Shown piece by piece: positions 11,801 through 22,649 of a DNA stretch of 64,000 nucleotides. The position numbers and the translations under genes were made by a program. The notes below the pieces were generated by a model, which had not been told where the DNA came from, did no database searches, and saw nothing but the letters and a program-made list of their open reading frames with translations. Position 1 is the stretch's first letter. Each line of letters opens with the position of its first letter. This stretch comes from Sorghum bicolor (Eukaryota > Streptophyta > Magnoliopsida > Poales > Poaceae), in contig NC_012871.2 of NCBI RefSeq assembly GCF_000003195.3, positions 55,295,802-55,359,801 on the forward strand. Direction: 5' to 3'.

Positions 11801-14800
11801 TCATCTTTTAGTGAAGTTAGAGAGATCAAGCACATTAAGTTCATTTCTTAACATACAAAACCTAGCTTCATCTAGGGGTTTTGTGAGATATCCGCCAATT
11901 GATTTTCCGTTCCCACATTCTCTAGTGATATGTCACCTTTAGCAACATGATCCCTAAGGAAGTGGTGGCGGATGTCAATGTGTTTTGTGCGGGTGTGTTG
12001 AACCGGGTTGTTTGCAAGTTTTACGGCACTTTCGTTGTCACACAACAAAGGTACTTTGTCTAGTACTACTTCATAGTCTAGCAAAGTTTGTTTCATATAG
12101 AGTATTTGTGCACAACAAGCACCGGTGGCAATGTATTCCGCCTCGGCCGTTGACAAGGCAACACTATTTTGTTTCTTTGACATCCAAGAGACAAGAGATC
12201 TACCTAGGAAGTGGCACCCTCCGGATGTGCTTTTTCTATCAATCCGACACCCGGCATAATCCGAATCGGAATAGCCTACAAGTTGGAATCTTGCACCTTT
12301 GGGATACCACAAACCTAGGCAAGGTGTGTATTTTAGATACCTAAGAATTCTCTTGACCGCAATCAAGTGAGATTCCATAGGCATTGCTTCATATCTAGCA
12401 CACATACACACACTAAACATTATATCGGGCCTAGATGCGATGAGGTAGAGGAGACTTCCTATCATGGAGCGATAGAGAGTCTTGTCAATTGGGTTACCTC
12501 CCTCATCCAAGTCGAGATGCCCATTTGATGCCATGGGAGTCTTGATTGGCTTGCAATCCGTCATCTTGAATCTCTTGAGAAGATCTTGAGTGTACTTCTC
12601 TTGAGAGATGAAGACTCCTTCCTTCATTTGCTTGACTTGAAATCCTAGGAAGAAGGATAGCTCGCCAATCATGGACATCTCAAACTCCTTGGACATCAAA
12701 TCACCAAATTCCTTGCAAAAATCTTCATTAGTAGAGCCAAAAATAATATCATCAACATAAACTTGGCAAATGAAGATTTCCCCATTCATTTTCTTGGTGA
12801 AGAGTGTTGTGTCAACTTTCCCAATCTTGAAGCCCTTCTCAATGAGGAAGTCCCTAAGCCTCTCATACCAAGCTCTAGGAGCTTGCTTGAGACCATAGAG
12901 AGCCTTGGACAACCGGTAGACATGCTTGGGGTACCTAGGGTCTTCAAAACCGAGGGGTTGCTCAACATAGACAAGCTCATTAATATATCCATTCATAAAA
13001 GCACTTTTCACATCAATTTGAAATAACTTGATATCATGACTAGATGCATATGCAAGTAGGATACGGATTGCTTCAAGTCTTGCCACCGGTGCAAAGGTTT
13101 CACCGAAGTCAAGACCTTCCACTTGTGAAAAGCCTTTTGCCACAAGTCTTGCCTTGTTGCGCACCACTTTGCCTTGATCATCCTTCTTGTTCCGGAAGAC
13201 CCACTTTGTTCCAATCACTCTTGCATCTTTGGGTCGCTCTTCAAGTGTCCATACTTGGTTGCGAGAGAAGTTGTTCAACTCCTCTTGCATGGCCATGATC
13301 CAATCCGCATCACGAAGAGCTTCCTCTATAGTCTTTGGTTCATCTTCAAGAGACACAAAAGCGTGATGTTCAATAAATAAAGCATGTCTAGAACGAGTAG
13401 TTACACCACGTGATGGACTCCCAATGATGAGATCTTGAGAGTGATCTTGGAGGAGATGTGATGTTCTTCTTGGTGCCACTTGAGGGGTTGGTTGGGGAGC
13501 ATCAACATCTTGTGCTTGTGCCACCACTTGCTCATGAGTGACTTGAGTGTCTTCATGAGCATCTCTCACATCCTTGTCTTCATCTTGTGGACCTTGTGAG
13601 GTGGATGGTGGCTCAATGACTTGCACATCTTCATCATCTTCTTTAGGCTTGATGTCTCCCACGGGCATGTTCTTCATGGCATCCCTCAATGGTTCACCAC
13701 CTACATCATCAAGATTATCACTTGCTCCTTGGGAGCCATTAGTTTCATCAAATTCAACATCAAATGTCTCTTCAACCATGTTTGTGGCATGGTTAAAGAC
13801 CCTATATGCCTTGGACTTTGATGAATAGCCAACCAAGTAGCCAATGTCACATCTTCTTTGGAACTTTCCCAAGTGTTGGCGCTTCTTGTAGATGTAGCAT
13901 TTGCATCCAAACACTCTAAAGAATGAGACATTGGGCTTCTTCCCATTGAGCAACTCATATGGTGTCTTCTCTAGGAACTTGTGAGGAAAGAGCCGGTTTG
14001 AAGCATAACATGCGGTGTTGATTGCCTCGGCCCACATCTTCTCCGAAGTGTTGTACTCATCTAGCATTGTTCTTGCCAGGGTGATCAATGTCCGGTTCTT
14101 TCTTTCTACAACCCCATTTTGTTGTGGTGTGTATGTTGAGGAGAACTCATGCTTGATTCCCACTTCATCACAATATTCTTCAATGTTGGTGTTGTCGAAC
14201 TCTTTGCCATTGTCACTTCTAATTTTCTTGATCTTCACATCAAATTGATTTTGGGCATTCTTTGCAAACTTCTTGAATATCGATGCAACTTCGGCCTTGT
14301 CTTGCAAGAAGAATGTCCAAGTGTATCGAGAGAAATCATCAACTATGACCAAGCAATATTTGTTGCCTCCAAGACTAGCATATGTGGTTGGTCCAAAAAG
14401 ATCCATGTGAAGTAGCTCAAGCACTCTTGAAGTAGAAAGATAGGCCTTGGTTGGATGAGTGTTTACAACTTGTTTGCCCGCTTGACATGCACTACAAAGC
14501 TTGTCCTTTTCAAATGTCACATCCGTCAAGCCTCTAATCAATTCTTTCTTCATCAACTTCTTGAGTGTGCCCATTCCAACATGTGCTAACCTTCTATGCC
14601 ACAACCACCCAAGTGAAGTCTTGGTGAATAAGCAAGTCTTGACATCAACTTCATCGGATGAGAAATCAACTACATATAAGTTGTTGTGTCGGAAGCCTTT
14701 GAATATCACTTCATTGTCATCTTCCTTGGTCACTATTACTTCCTTCTTCTTGAATAGGCATTCAAATCCAAGATCACAAAGTTGTCCAACCGAGAGCAAG

Positions 14801-14889
14801 TTGAAACTCAATGATTGCACATAGAGCACATTGGTGATGGAGTTGTCATTTGATATAGCAACCTTTCCTAGTCCCTTGACCTTGCCTTT
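11801..14889 (-). pseudogene. copia pol: GAG-pre-integrase, integrase, reverse transcriptase, RNase H (5' part displaced)
   Basis: The frame is open for over 1,000 codons from the gypsy insertion junction to about 11872. In order: a pre-integrase zinc region (WHRRLAH ... CSACQAGK), an integrase core with MDLFG, RSDNGKEF and VVERKNR carrying the D-D-E residues, copia-type RT (WVFRNK..., then YVDDI near 12750), and RNase H (SDSDYAG, STAEAEY, CDNESA, KHIDIRHHF). Near the end, in the segment reading LADI, a 1-nt deletion shifts the frame to an early TAG at 11872; the original frame continues to a TGA at 11801-11803 through a normal copia tail (LDEARF). The protease end lies 12.4 kb away at 27259-27417 because the Tat-type element inserted here. 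Apart from that insertion and the terminal frameshift the domain is well preserved. Confidence 0.93.
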
Positions 14890-15588
14890 TGTTGACACCG
14901 TTTTTGGGCACGTGTCCATGATTGGTAAAGTGTAGGTCGGCAAGATAAGACGGCAGTGCTTGATCTACAGGGTGAGTTGCCGATGAAGATGGTTGCCGAT
15001 GGAAGGGTGGTTGAACGTGACCAAGTCCATAGGTGATGATGTGTTTGTGCCGATGGCTATGACAGAGGAGTCTGCCGATGACACAGAAGGAGAATCTGGA
15101 AGTTGCCGATCGGCTTATGGGGATGTCCTAGTTTGTCACGTGAGGATAGTTTTACGTTTTCCTTAGTTATTTAGATCGTTTTGTACACGAACTCTGTTTA
15201 AATTTGGAATTAGAATTCTAGTCGTGTCTGGTTGCAGCTCTTTGAGCAGGGTATAAATGTAGACCCTCGGGCCTTGTAAAATCAATCTATCAATCAATCA
15301 ATCAAACACAAGTTTTTACTCATATTTTAGCATCTACTTTTCGACGACTTCGTCATACTTTTTCCTTTTTATTACGAGTTCTTAGGAATTCGTCGACTTA
15401 AGCTCGGCGTATTCTCGAGTTCCGCGTGAGTACCTCTTGGCCGTGACATCCGGGCGCATCGCTGTTGTGAGGACCAAAGTATTCGAGTTACCACCTTTGC
15501 CGATAGTAAGGTCAAATCGGCTGGCACGCCTTAACGTTTGAACCGGGTATTAGCCCTTTGTGTTTGCAGATCAGCTTTTGCATCAACA
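14890..15588 (+). repeat. 5' LTR of the Tat-type element
   Basis: 699 bp. A TATA-like GTATAAATG lies at 15251-15259 and is followed by (CAAT)n-like sequence, consistent with the U3/R promoter region. Eight GCCGAT/ATCGGC words occur, against about 0.3 expected by chance. It differs from the 3' LTR at three sites (near 15099, 15236 and 15470). Confidence 0.95.
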
Positions 15589-15595
15589 CATCTTT

Positions 15596-15613
15596 TGGCA
15601 CGCCCAGTGGGAC
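15596..15613 (+). other. Primer-binding site of the Tat-type element (candidate)
   Basis: TGGCACGCCCAGTGGGAC begins seven bases after the 5' LTR. The leading TGG complements a tRNA CCA end and the position fits a PBS. I do not assign the tRNA. Confidence 0.65.
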
Positions 15614-15635
15614 CAGATTCAAGATCAAGATCAAC

Positions 15636-18600
15636 ATGTCAATTGATCAAGAAAACGTCATCACCGTGACGGAGGCCAATCTCAAGGATGAGCAGAAGCA
15701 AGCTATTGCCCAAGCCATGGAAGAGTTCAAGCTGCAATGCCTGAGGTCTTTCAGCATAAACAGGAGCGGCGAGGTGATCCAGAAAGAGGCACTGCCGACA
15801 CCATGGCAGGTTACTTTCGAAGCCAATCCGGGCAAGCTTCAAGATATGGTTGACAGTGCTATCAACCGGGCTTTGATCAACCAAGCTGGTGTACTGTCTA
15901 ATACGGTTTTTAATGCCGTGGCAAGAACTTTCAAGGAAGGACAGATCCCACCAGATTATGTGGGCCCCTCTCATCATCAGCCAACGGCACCAGAGGTCAC
16001 GGCTCCATCGGCTGCTTTGACGGCTGCAAGTGCACAATCTGTTGTCCCTCCAAATACATCGGGAGCTACCGATGCACCATCTGTGCCGATGACAACTAAC
16101 CCGCAGACTTCAGGTGGGCAGAATAGGCTGACTACAGATATGTTGGCATCGGCAATGTCAGGGTTGACTCTTCCTCCTAACTGGTGGGGTTATGGTATGC
16201 CTCCAGAATTGACGCCAGGTACATCGCAGATAAACGACATGAGGGGCAAGACTCCTATGACATCGGCGCCTCCCAACGCGCCGTTGAATCAGAGTCCACG
16301 GTACACGACAACTACTACTGCAAGACCTCACCCTGGGAATCCTCAAGATTCGATGTTCCAAATGCCTAATGCATCGGCAGATGCAATGCTGATGCAACAG
16401 AGGTCTATGGCCCAGTCAGGATATGTCAATTCAATGATGGTACCTAATTACCAATCATCGGCAGCGCCTATGCCAATGAACGCTAATAATGGGTGGCTTG
16501 GACAGCAAGTTTTTCCACAGAGTTACCAGGCTACAGGGTTCCAGCAAGGACAGGTCTATCCCGGATTCCCAAGTCAAGGGATTTCCAGCCAGCCAATGAA
16601 TATTGGACAGCAACTCGGGGGGCAGCAAGTCGGTGGACAACAGTTTGGTGGTCCGCAAATTGGGGGCCAGATGATCGACCCAATCTTCCGTGCAGATCAT
16701 GCCCCAAACAGACACGTGGAGGCTCGCCACCAGGTGCTAGACCCGCAGCTGCCTCATCGGCAGGATGCCGATGCATATTGGGCCGATAAGATCGCTGAAG
16801 TAATGAGAGATCAATTTGGGATAAAACCCAAAGTCAATACTTACTCTTATCGGACACCGTATCCTCCCGCGTATGATTTGATCCCACTTCCACATCGGTA
16901 CAAGGTACCAGACTTTACCAAATTTTCCGGGCAGGATGATACGTCGACTATGGAGCATGTCAACAGGTTCATCATTCAATGCGGAGAAGTTGGTAACAGG
17001 GACGAATTGAGGGTTCGTCTATTTTCATCATCATTATCTGGATCGGCCTTTACTTGGTTCATATCATTACCTCCCAACTCAGTGATTACTTGGGCCGATC
17101 TGGAGAAGCAATTCCACAAATACTTTTTCTCCGGGGTTCATGAGAAGAAGATCACCGATTTGGTCAAGTTAAGACAGCGCAATGATGAATCGGTTGAAGG
17201 TTTCGTGCAGAGGATACGGGAAGTTAAGAATAAATGCTACAGCCTGATTCTAGATGATCGGCAGCTAGCCGATTTGGCTTTCCAAGGTTTATTGCCACAT
17301 GTCAGGGATAAGTATGCTTCTCAGGAATTTGAAAGCTTAAGTCATTTGGTGCAGAGGATTTCTGATCAAGACGCCAAACCTTTCGAGCCCAAAAGAGCAT
17401 GGAACAAGAGAGTATCATTTGTTGATGAAGCAACGAGCTCCGATTCTGATGAGGAACCAGTCATCGGCTTGGCAGAGTGGGTAAAAAACAAGAAGCCGAT
17501 GTCTTGCCCTTTTGGGCAGAAGGAACCAGAAAAGTTTGCTTTTGACACCTCTAAGGCCGATAGGATATTTGACTTTCTGCTTCAGGAAGGTCAGATCAAG
17601 CTATCTCCTAATCACGTAATCCCATCGGCTGAGGAGTTAAAGAGGATGAAATATTGCAAGTGGCATAATGCAACTTCTCATGACACTAATGAATGCAAAG
17701 TTTTCAGACAGCAGCTGCAATCGGCAATAGAGTCTGGGAGGATTAAGTTTGACAGTTCCAAGACCCAGAAGCCGATGAAGATAGACCAACATCCTTTCCC
17801 AACAAACATGTTGGATGCCAAGGGGAAGGCCAAGGTCTTAACATCGGAAATAGCCGAGAAAAGTGCATCGGTAGATCCTCAACATCAAGTTACTACTGCC
17901 GATGCAAAAAGCAAGGGCTTAGTCCAGACACGAACCAGTTCGGATAGACCCCCTCGGTCTGGTATCATTATAACTCATAGAAAACCTCGAGAAAACTGGC
18001 AGCAACGGGAAAGTCGGTATCGGCGCCAGCAAGAAGATTATCGATGGGAGGAAGAAAGACGCCGACAGGAGTGGAATCGGCATAGAGATCATTGGAACTG
18101 CCCGTTCTTCATTCATTGTTGGGAGGAAAATATTAAGCTTCCTACTGTCGGAAACTGCCCTGAGTGCAATGGTTATGATCGGTACGACAGGACTGATCGG
18201 CGTTATCCTGAGGACAATCGGCGATTTGATGGGCCGATCAGAGGAAGAGCATCGGTTCATGATCGGCTGGGTGGCAGGACTAACGTGCACGATAGGCTTG
18301 GTGATCGTGTCCAATATTTTCCCAGGAACCAGGAAGAGCTCGAAGAGATGGCTAATGCGCGAATTCCCGATGAGTTTATATTTTGCAGGGATGCTAACAC
18401 ATATCGTATGGAGTCAAGGGAGAACCGACGCCCGGCAGCAAGGCAAAAGCCACTCCCTCCATGGTGTCCTGCAGGGTTGACCAAGACACAGAAAAGGAGA
18501 TTGCAGCGTGAAAGGCAAGAGGAGCTAAGCAAGGGCGAAAATTCTGGTCAGTCTGGGGATCAGCAGCAGTTAGATCCTAAGAAAGGAGGTCCATCGGCAG

Positions 18601-19271
18601 GATTTAATATGGTCTTTATGTTGCCGATGGAGTTTCTTGCGCCATCCAGTGATGATGAGTTGGAATTTTCCGATCAGATAGCTCAGCTGGCTCTGGATCC
18701 GATGACGGCTATCTTTGAGAAACCTGCCGATGACGAGAGACAGCATCTCAAAGCTCTGTTTGTCAAAGGAAGGGTTGATGGGCAGCCAATGACCAAGATC
18801 CTAGTTGATGGTGGAGCTGCTATTAATATTATGCCATATGCAGTATATCGGAAGCTTGGAAAAGGAGATCAGGACTTGACCAAGACCGATATGATGCTCA
18901 AGGATTTTGAAGGAAACGTGTCTCCAGTCAAAGGGGCAATATGTGTGGAGTTGACCATCGGCAGCAAAACCTTGCCGACAACTTTCTTCGTAATCAGTGG
19001 AAAGGGTGCTTATAACTTATTGTTGGGAAGAGATTGGATTCATGCCAATTGTTGCATCCCGTCTACCATGCACCAATGCCTGGTTCAGTGGGTAGGTGAC
19101 AAGATTGAGATTGTCCCGGGGGATTCTTCTTATGTCATTGCATCGGCAGAGGCAGATACCTATGAGAGGACCAAGTGCATTTCAGGAGAAGTTTGGGAGA
19201 AAGATTTTCTCAAAGTTGCCGATTACGAAATTCCACCGATCCAAGCAGTCGGTTCTGACGATGGCTTTTAA
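15636..19271 (+). CDS. gag-protease polyprotein of the Tat-type element
   Basis: I start at the ATG at 15636 (MSIDQ), just downstream of the PBS; the frame is open further upstream but would begin inside the LTR. About 1,211 residues, no break. The first 350 are Gln/Pro/Met/Gly-rich and low in complexity. A retrotransposon gag (capsid-like) domain lies at about 425-565, around FSGQDDTSTMEHV and GSAFTWFISLPP. Two Cys/His clusters follow: CKWHNATSHDTNEC, then CPFFIHC with CPEC, plausible nucleic-acid-binding knuckles of unusual spacing. The aspartic protease motif VDGGAAINIMPY is at about 1055; DGG replaces the DSG/DTG of retroviral enzymes, as is common in this gypsy branch. The TAA (19269-19271) overlaps the ATG of the next ORF by one base. 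Confidence 0.9.
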   Translation: MSIDQENVITVTEANLKDEQKQAIAQAMEEFKLQCLRSFSINRSGEVIQKEALPTPWQVTFEANPGKLQDMVDSAINRALINQAGVLSNTVFNAVARTFKEGQIPPDYVGPSHHQPTAPEVTAPSAALTAASAQSVVPPNTSGATDAPSVPMTTNPQTSGGQNRLTTDMLASAMSGLTLPPNWWGYGMPPELTPGTSQINDMRGKTPMTSAPPNAPLNQSPRYTTTTTARPHPGNPQDSMFQMPNASADAMLMQQRSMAQSGYVNSMMVPNYQSSAAPMPMNANNGWLGQQVFPQSYQATGFQQGQVYPGFPSQGISSQPMNIGQQLGGQQVGGQQFGGPQIGGQMIDPIFRADHAPNRHVEARHQVLDPQLPHRQDADAYWADKIAEVMRDQFGIKPKVNTYSYRTPYPPAYDLIPLPHRYKVPDFTKFSGQDDTSTMEHVNRFIIQCGEVGNRDELRVRLFSSSLSGSAFTWFISLPPNSVITWADLEKQFHKYFFSGVHEKKITDLVKLRQRNDESVEGFVQRIREVKNKCYSLILDDRQLADLAFQGLLPHVRDKYASQEFESLSHLVQRISDQDAKPFEPKRAWNKRVSFVDEATSSDSDEEPVIGLAEWVKNKKPMSCPFGQKEPEKFAFDTSKADRIFDFLLQEGQIKLSPNHVIPSAEELKRMKYCKWHNATSHDTNECKVFRQQLQSAIESGRIKFDSSKTQKPMKIDQHPFPTNMLDAKGKAKVLTSEIAEKSASVDPQHQVTTADAKSKGLVQTRTSSDRPPRSGIIITHRKPRENWQQRESRYRRQQEDYRWEEERRRQEWNRHRDHWNCPFFIHCWEENIKLPTVGNCPECNGYDRYDRTDRRYPEDNRRFDGPIRGRASVHDRLGGRTNVHDRLGDRVQYFPRNQEELEEMANARIPDEFIFCRDANTYRMESRENRRPAARQKPLPPWCPAGLTKTQKRRLQRERQEELSKGENSGQSGDQQQLDPKKGGPSAGFNMVFMLPMEFLAPSSDDELEFSDQIAQLALDPMTAIFEKPADDERQHLKALFVKGRVDGQPMTKILVDGGAAINIMPYAVYRKLGKGDQDLTKTDMMLKDFEGNVSPVKGAICVELTIGSKTLPTTFFVISGKGAYNLLLGRDWIHANCCIPSTMHQCLVQWVGDKIEIVPGDSSYVIASAEADTYERTKCISGEVWEKDFLKVADYEIPPIQAVGSDDGF

Positions 19272-22200
19272 TGGATAGGTTCGCCGATGATGGAAAGTTA
19301 GGCCAGGGATTCACATCGGCCGATGATTTGGTAGGGGTAGATATAGGTAATGGTGATAAACCCAGGCCTACTTTTATTAGTGCTAAGTTAGATCCTGAGT
19401 GTAAGCAGCAATTAATCAATTTGTTAAAGGAATATAAAGATTGCTTTGCTTGGGATTATACCGAGATGCCTAGTTTAGACCGATCAATTGTTGAACATCG
19501 GTTACCCATCAAGTCTGGATTTCGGCCACATCAGCAGCCAGCTCGCCGATGTAATCCTAGTATTTTACCTGATATTAAGGCTGAAATCACTAAGCTTATT
19601 GAAGCTAAGTTTATTCGGCAGTGTCGGTATGCCGAATGGATTTCCAATGTCGTTCCGGTTTACAAGAAAAACGGGAAGCTTCGGGTGTGCATTGATTTCA
19701 GGAATCTCAATAAAGCTACGCCGATGGATGGATACCCAATGCCTGTTGCCGATCTGTTGGTTGACGCCGCGGCTGGTCATCGGGTTATCAGCTTCATGGA
19801 CGGCAATGCAGGGTACAATCAAATATTCATGGCAGAGGAAGATATTCCAAAAACCGCATTCAGGTGTCCTGGTCATGTTGGGTTATTTGAATGGATAGTC
19901 ATGACCTTTGGATTGAAGAATGCTGGTGCTACTTATCAAAGAGCCATGAATTTTATATTTCATGAGTTCATCGGCAAGCTGGTGGAGATCTATATTGATG
20001 ATGTGGTGGTTAAGTCTGGGGATTTCTCAAAACATCTTGCCGACTTACAGAAGGTGTTAGAGTGCACAAGGAAGCATGGATTGAAGATGAATCCCAATAA
20101 GTGTGCATTTGGTGTATCGGCAGGGCAGTTTCTTGGTTTCATGGTACATCAAAGGGGGATTGAAATTAGTCGGAGATCTATTGATGCCATCAATAAAATA
20201 GTGGCCCCTACCAACAAGACTGAGCTCCAATCTTTGATCGGCAAGGTAAATTTTATCAGGAGATTTATATCCAATCTGTCTGGTAAGATTCGTGCTTTCA
20301 GTCCTCTCCTTAAGTTGAGAGCCGATCAAGAGTTTATTTGGGGAACAGAGCAGCAGTTGGCTTTGGATGAAATCAAGAAATATCTAGCGAATCCTCCAGT
20401 TCTAGTTCCACCTCAGCCGGGAAAGCCATTTAGATTATATTTGTCTACCGATGGGACGGTTATCGGTTCGGCTTTGATTCAAGAATTTGAAGGGAAAGAG
20501 CGTGTAATTTATTACTTAAGCAGGAGATTAATTGATGCTGAGACCAGGTATTCGGTCATTGAGAAGTTATGCTTATGCTTATATTTTTCGTGTATTAAAT
20601 TGAGGCACTATTTATTATCGGCCGAATGCACTGTTGTTTGCAAAGATGATGTGGTCCGATACATGCTATCTATGCCGATTATGAGTGGCAGGATCGGTAA
20701 ATGGATTTTGGCACTGTCGGAGTTCGATCTGCGCTACGAATCGGCCAAGGCGGTTAAAGGACAGATTATGGCCGATTTTGTGACTCAGCATTGCGGTATA
20801 GTGGAAGCCTTGGAAGTTGTGCCTTGGACGCTTTTCTTTGATGGATCTACATGTGACCGGGGGGCAGGAATCGGCATTGTATTAGTTTCCCCTAAGGGGA
20901 AGAAGTATGAGTTTTCCTTACCGATTGTTGCTACATCGACAAATAATCAGGCTGAATATCAGGCTCTGATCAAGGGATTGGAGTTGTTAAGAGAAGTTCG
21001 TGCCGATGCTGTTGAAATTTTTGGGGATTCTATGTTGGTTATAAATCAATTGGCCGGGAGCTACGAATGCCGAAGTGAAGTTCTCATAACTTATTTCGAA
21101 AGAAGCATGCAACTATTAAATGAATTCAAAGATTTCCGATTAGAGCATGTTCCTCGGTTGCATAATGAAGAAGCCAATCGGTTAGCTCAGCATGCCTCAG
21201 GATATCAGCCTATGATTAATACAATATCGGCAATTGGTGCCGATGATTGGAGGAAAGAAATTAGTGATTGTTTGAAAAATCCATCTAAGAAAGTTGAAAG
21301 ACGGGTTCGATTTCAAGCAACCAAGTATGTGCTCCTCGAAGATGAATTGTATTATCGAACTATCGATGGAATTCTTCTCCGATGCCTAGGTGATGATGAA
21401 GCTAGAAGTTTAATGGGAGAAGTCCATGAAGGAGTGTGTGGAGCACATCAGTCGGCTTTCAAGATGAAATGGATGATTAGAAGGAATGGATATTTTTGGC
21501 CGACCATACTCGAGGATTGCTTTAAGTATTTCTAGGGGTGTCAACGTTGTCAAAAGTTTGGTAATATTCAAAGGGCACCTGCATCGGCCATGAATCCTAT
21601 TATTAAGCCTTGGCCGTTTCGGGGATGGGCTATCGACCTAATCGGCCAGATTTACCCACCATCTAGCAAGGGGCATAAGTTCATTCTGGTTGCCACCGAT
21701 TATTTCACTAAATGGGTTGAAGCTATTCCTTTGAAGAAAGTTACCTCGGCCAATATGATTGATTTTGTAAAGGAGCACATTATTTACCGATTTGGGATTC
21801 CTCAGACAATCACTACCGATCAAGGCACTATGTTCACATCGGGGGAGTTTGATGAATTCGCAATCGGTATGGGGATTAAAGTGTTGAATTCTTCTCCTTA
21901 TTATGCTCAAGCCAATGGGCAGGCCGAGGCGTCTAACAAAGGAATTATCAAGCTTATTAAACGAAAGATTGAAGAGAATCCTAAGCGATGGCATACATTG
22001 TTAAATGAAGCACTGTGGTCTTATCGGATGGCTTGTCATGGATCAACCAAGGTGTCACCCTATCAATTGGTGTATGGACATGATGCAGTGTTGCCTTGGG
22101 AGATTAAGGCTGGATCTAGGCGATTATCTCTTCAAGATCAATTGGCTGCCGATGATTATGCCACTTTGATGACCGATGAGTTAGATGATTTAGCAGGGCA

Positions 22201-22504
22201 TCGGTTAAAGGCTTTAAAGAGTATAGAAGAAAATAAGAAGAGAGTTGCTAGATGGTATGATAAGAAAGTAAAGGCTAAGGAGTTTGCCGATGGGGATTTG
22301 GTATGGAAGTTGATTTTGCCAGTCGGGACTAAAAGTTCGAAGTTTGGGAAGTGGTCTCCTAATTGGGAAGGTCCTTATCGGATAAGACACTCGGCTCCTG
22401 GTAACGCCTATATTCTAGAAACTCTCGAAGGAGTTGAATTTCCCAGAGCATTAAATGGCAAATATTTAAAGAAGTACTACCCTAGCATATGGGTCGATGC
22501 ATAA
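19271..22504 (+). pseudogene. pol of the Tat-type element: RT, dual RNase H, integrase with one internal stop
   Basis: The ATG at 19271 overlaps the gag-protease stop (TAATG), so pol lies in another frame and probably depends on reinitiation or frameshifting. The gypsy RT contains FRNLNKATPMDGYP and the catalytic YIDD near 19991. A first RNase H (STDGTVIGSAL...) is followed near 20830 by an archaeal-type RNase H with FDGST, NNQAEYQAL and FGDSML; the fourth acidic position reads NEEANRLA. The integrase zinc region begins HEGVCGAHQ near 21426. A TAG at 21533-21535 interrupts the frame between its histidine and cysteine pairs (GCQRCQ follows directly). The core then runs from about 21590 with AIDLIG, TTDQGT and QAEASNK (D, D, E) to the stop at 22502-22504. 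Only this one nonsense change is visible. Confidence 0.9.
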
Positions 22505-22649
22505 AAGTTTAAGTGCCGATAACACTCCTATCGGCTGGATTTAAATGTTTGGGGGCAGACTTAATGTTTCCAAAGATGTCGATAACAGTCTTATCGGCTA
22601 GACTAAAAGCTAAAAGCGGGAAAACAAAGGTGTGTTGCCGATGAAAGCT

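Noticed and set aside
14996..15110. GCCGAT words as cold-response DRE/CRT elements
   Set aside because: The DRE core is RCCGAC; GCCGAT differs at the last base, so the name does not apply.
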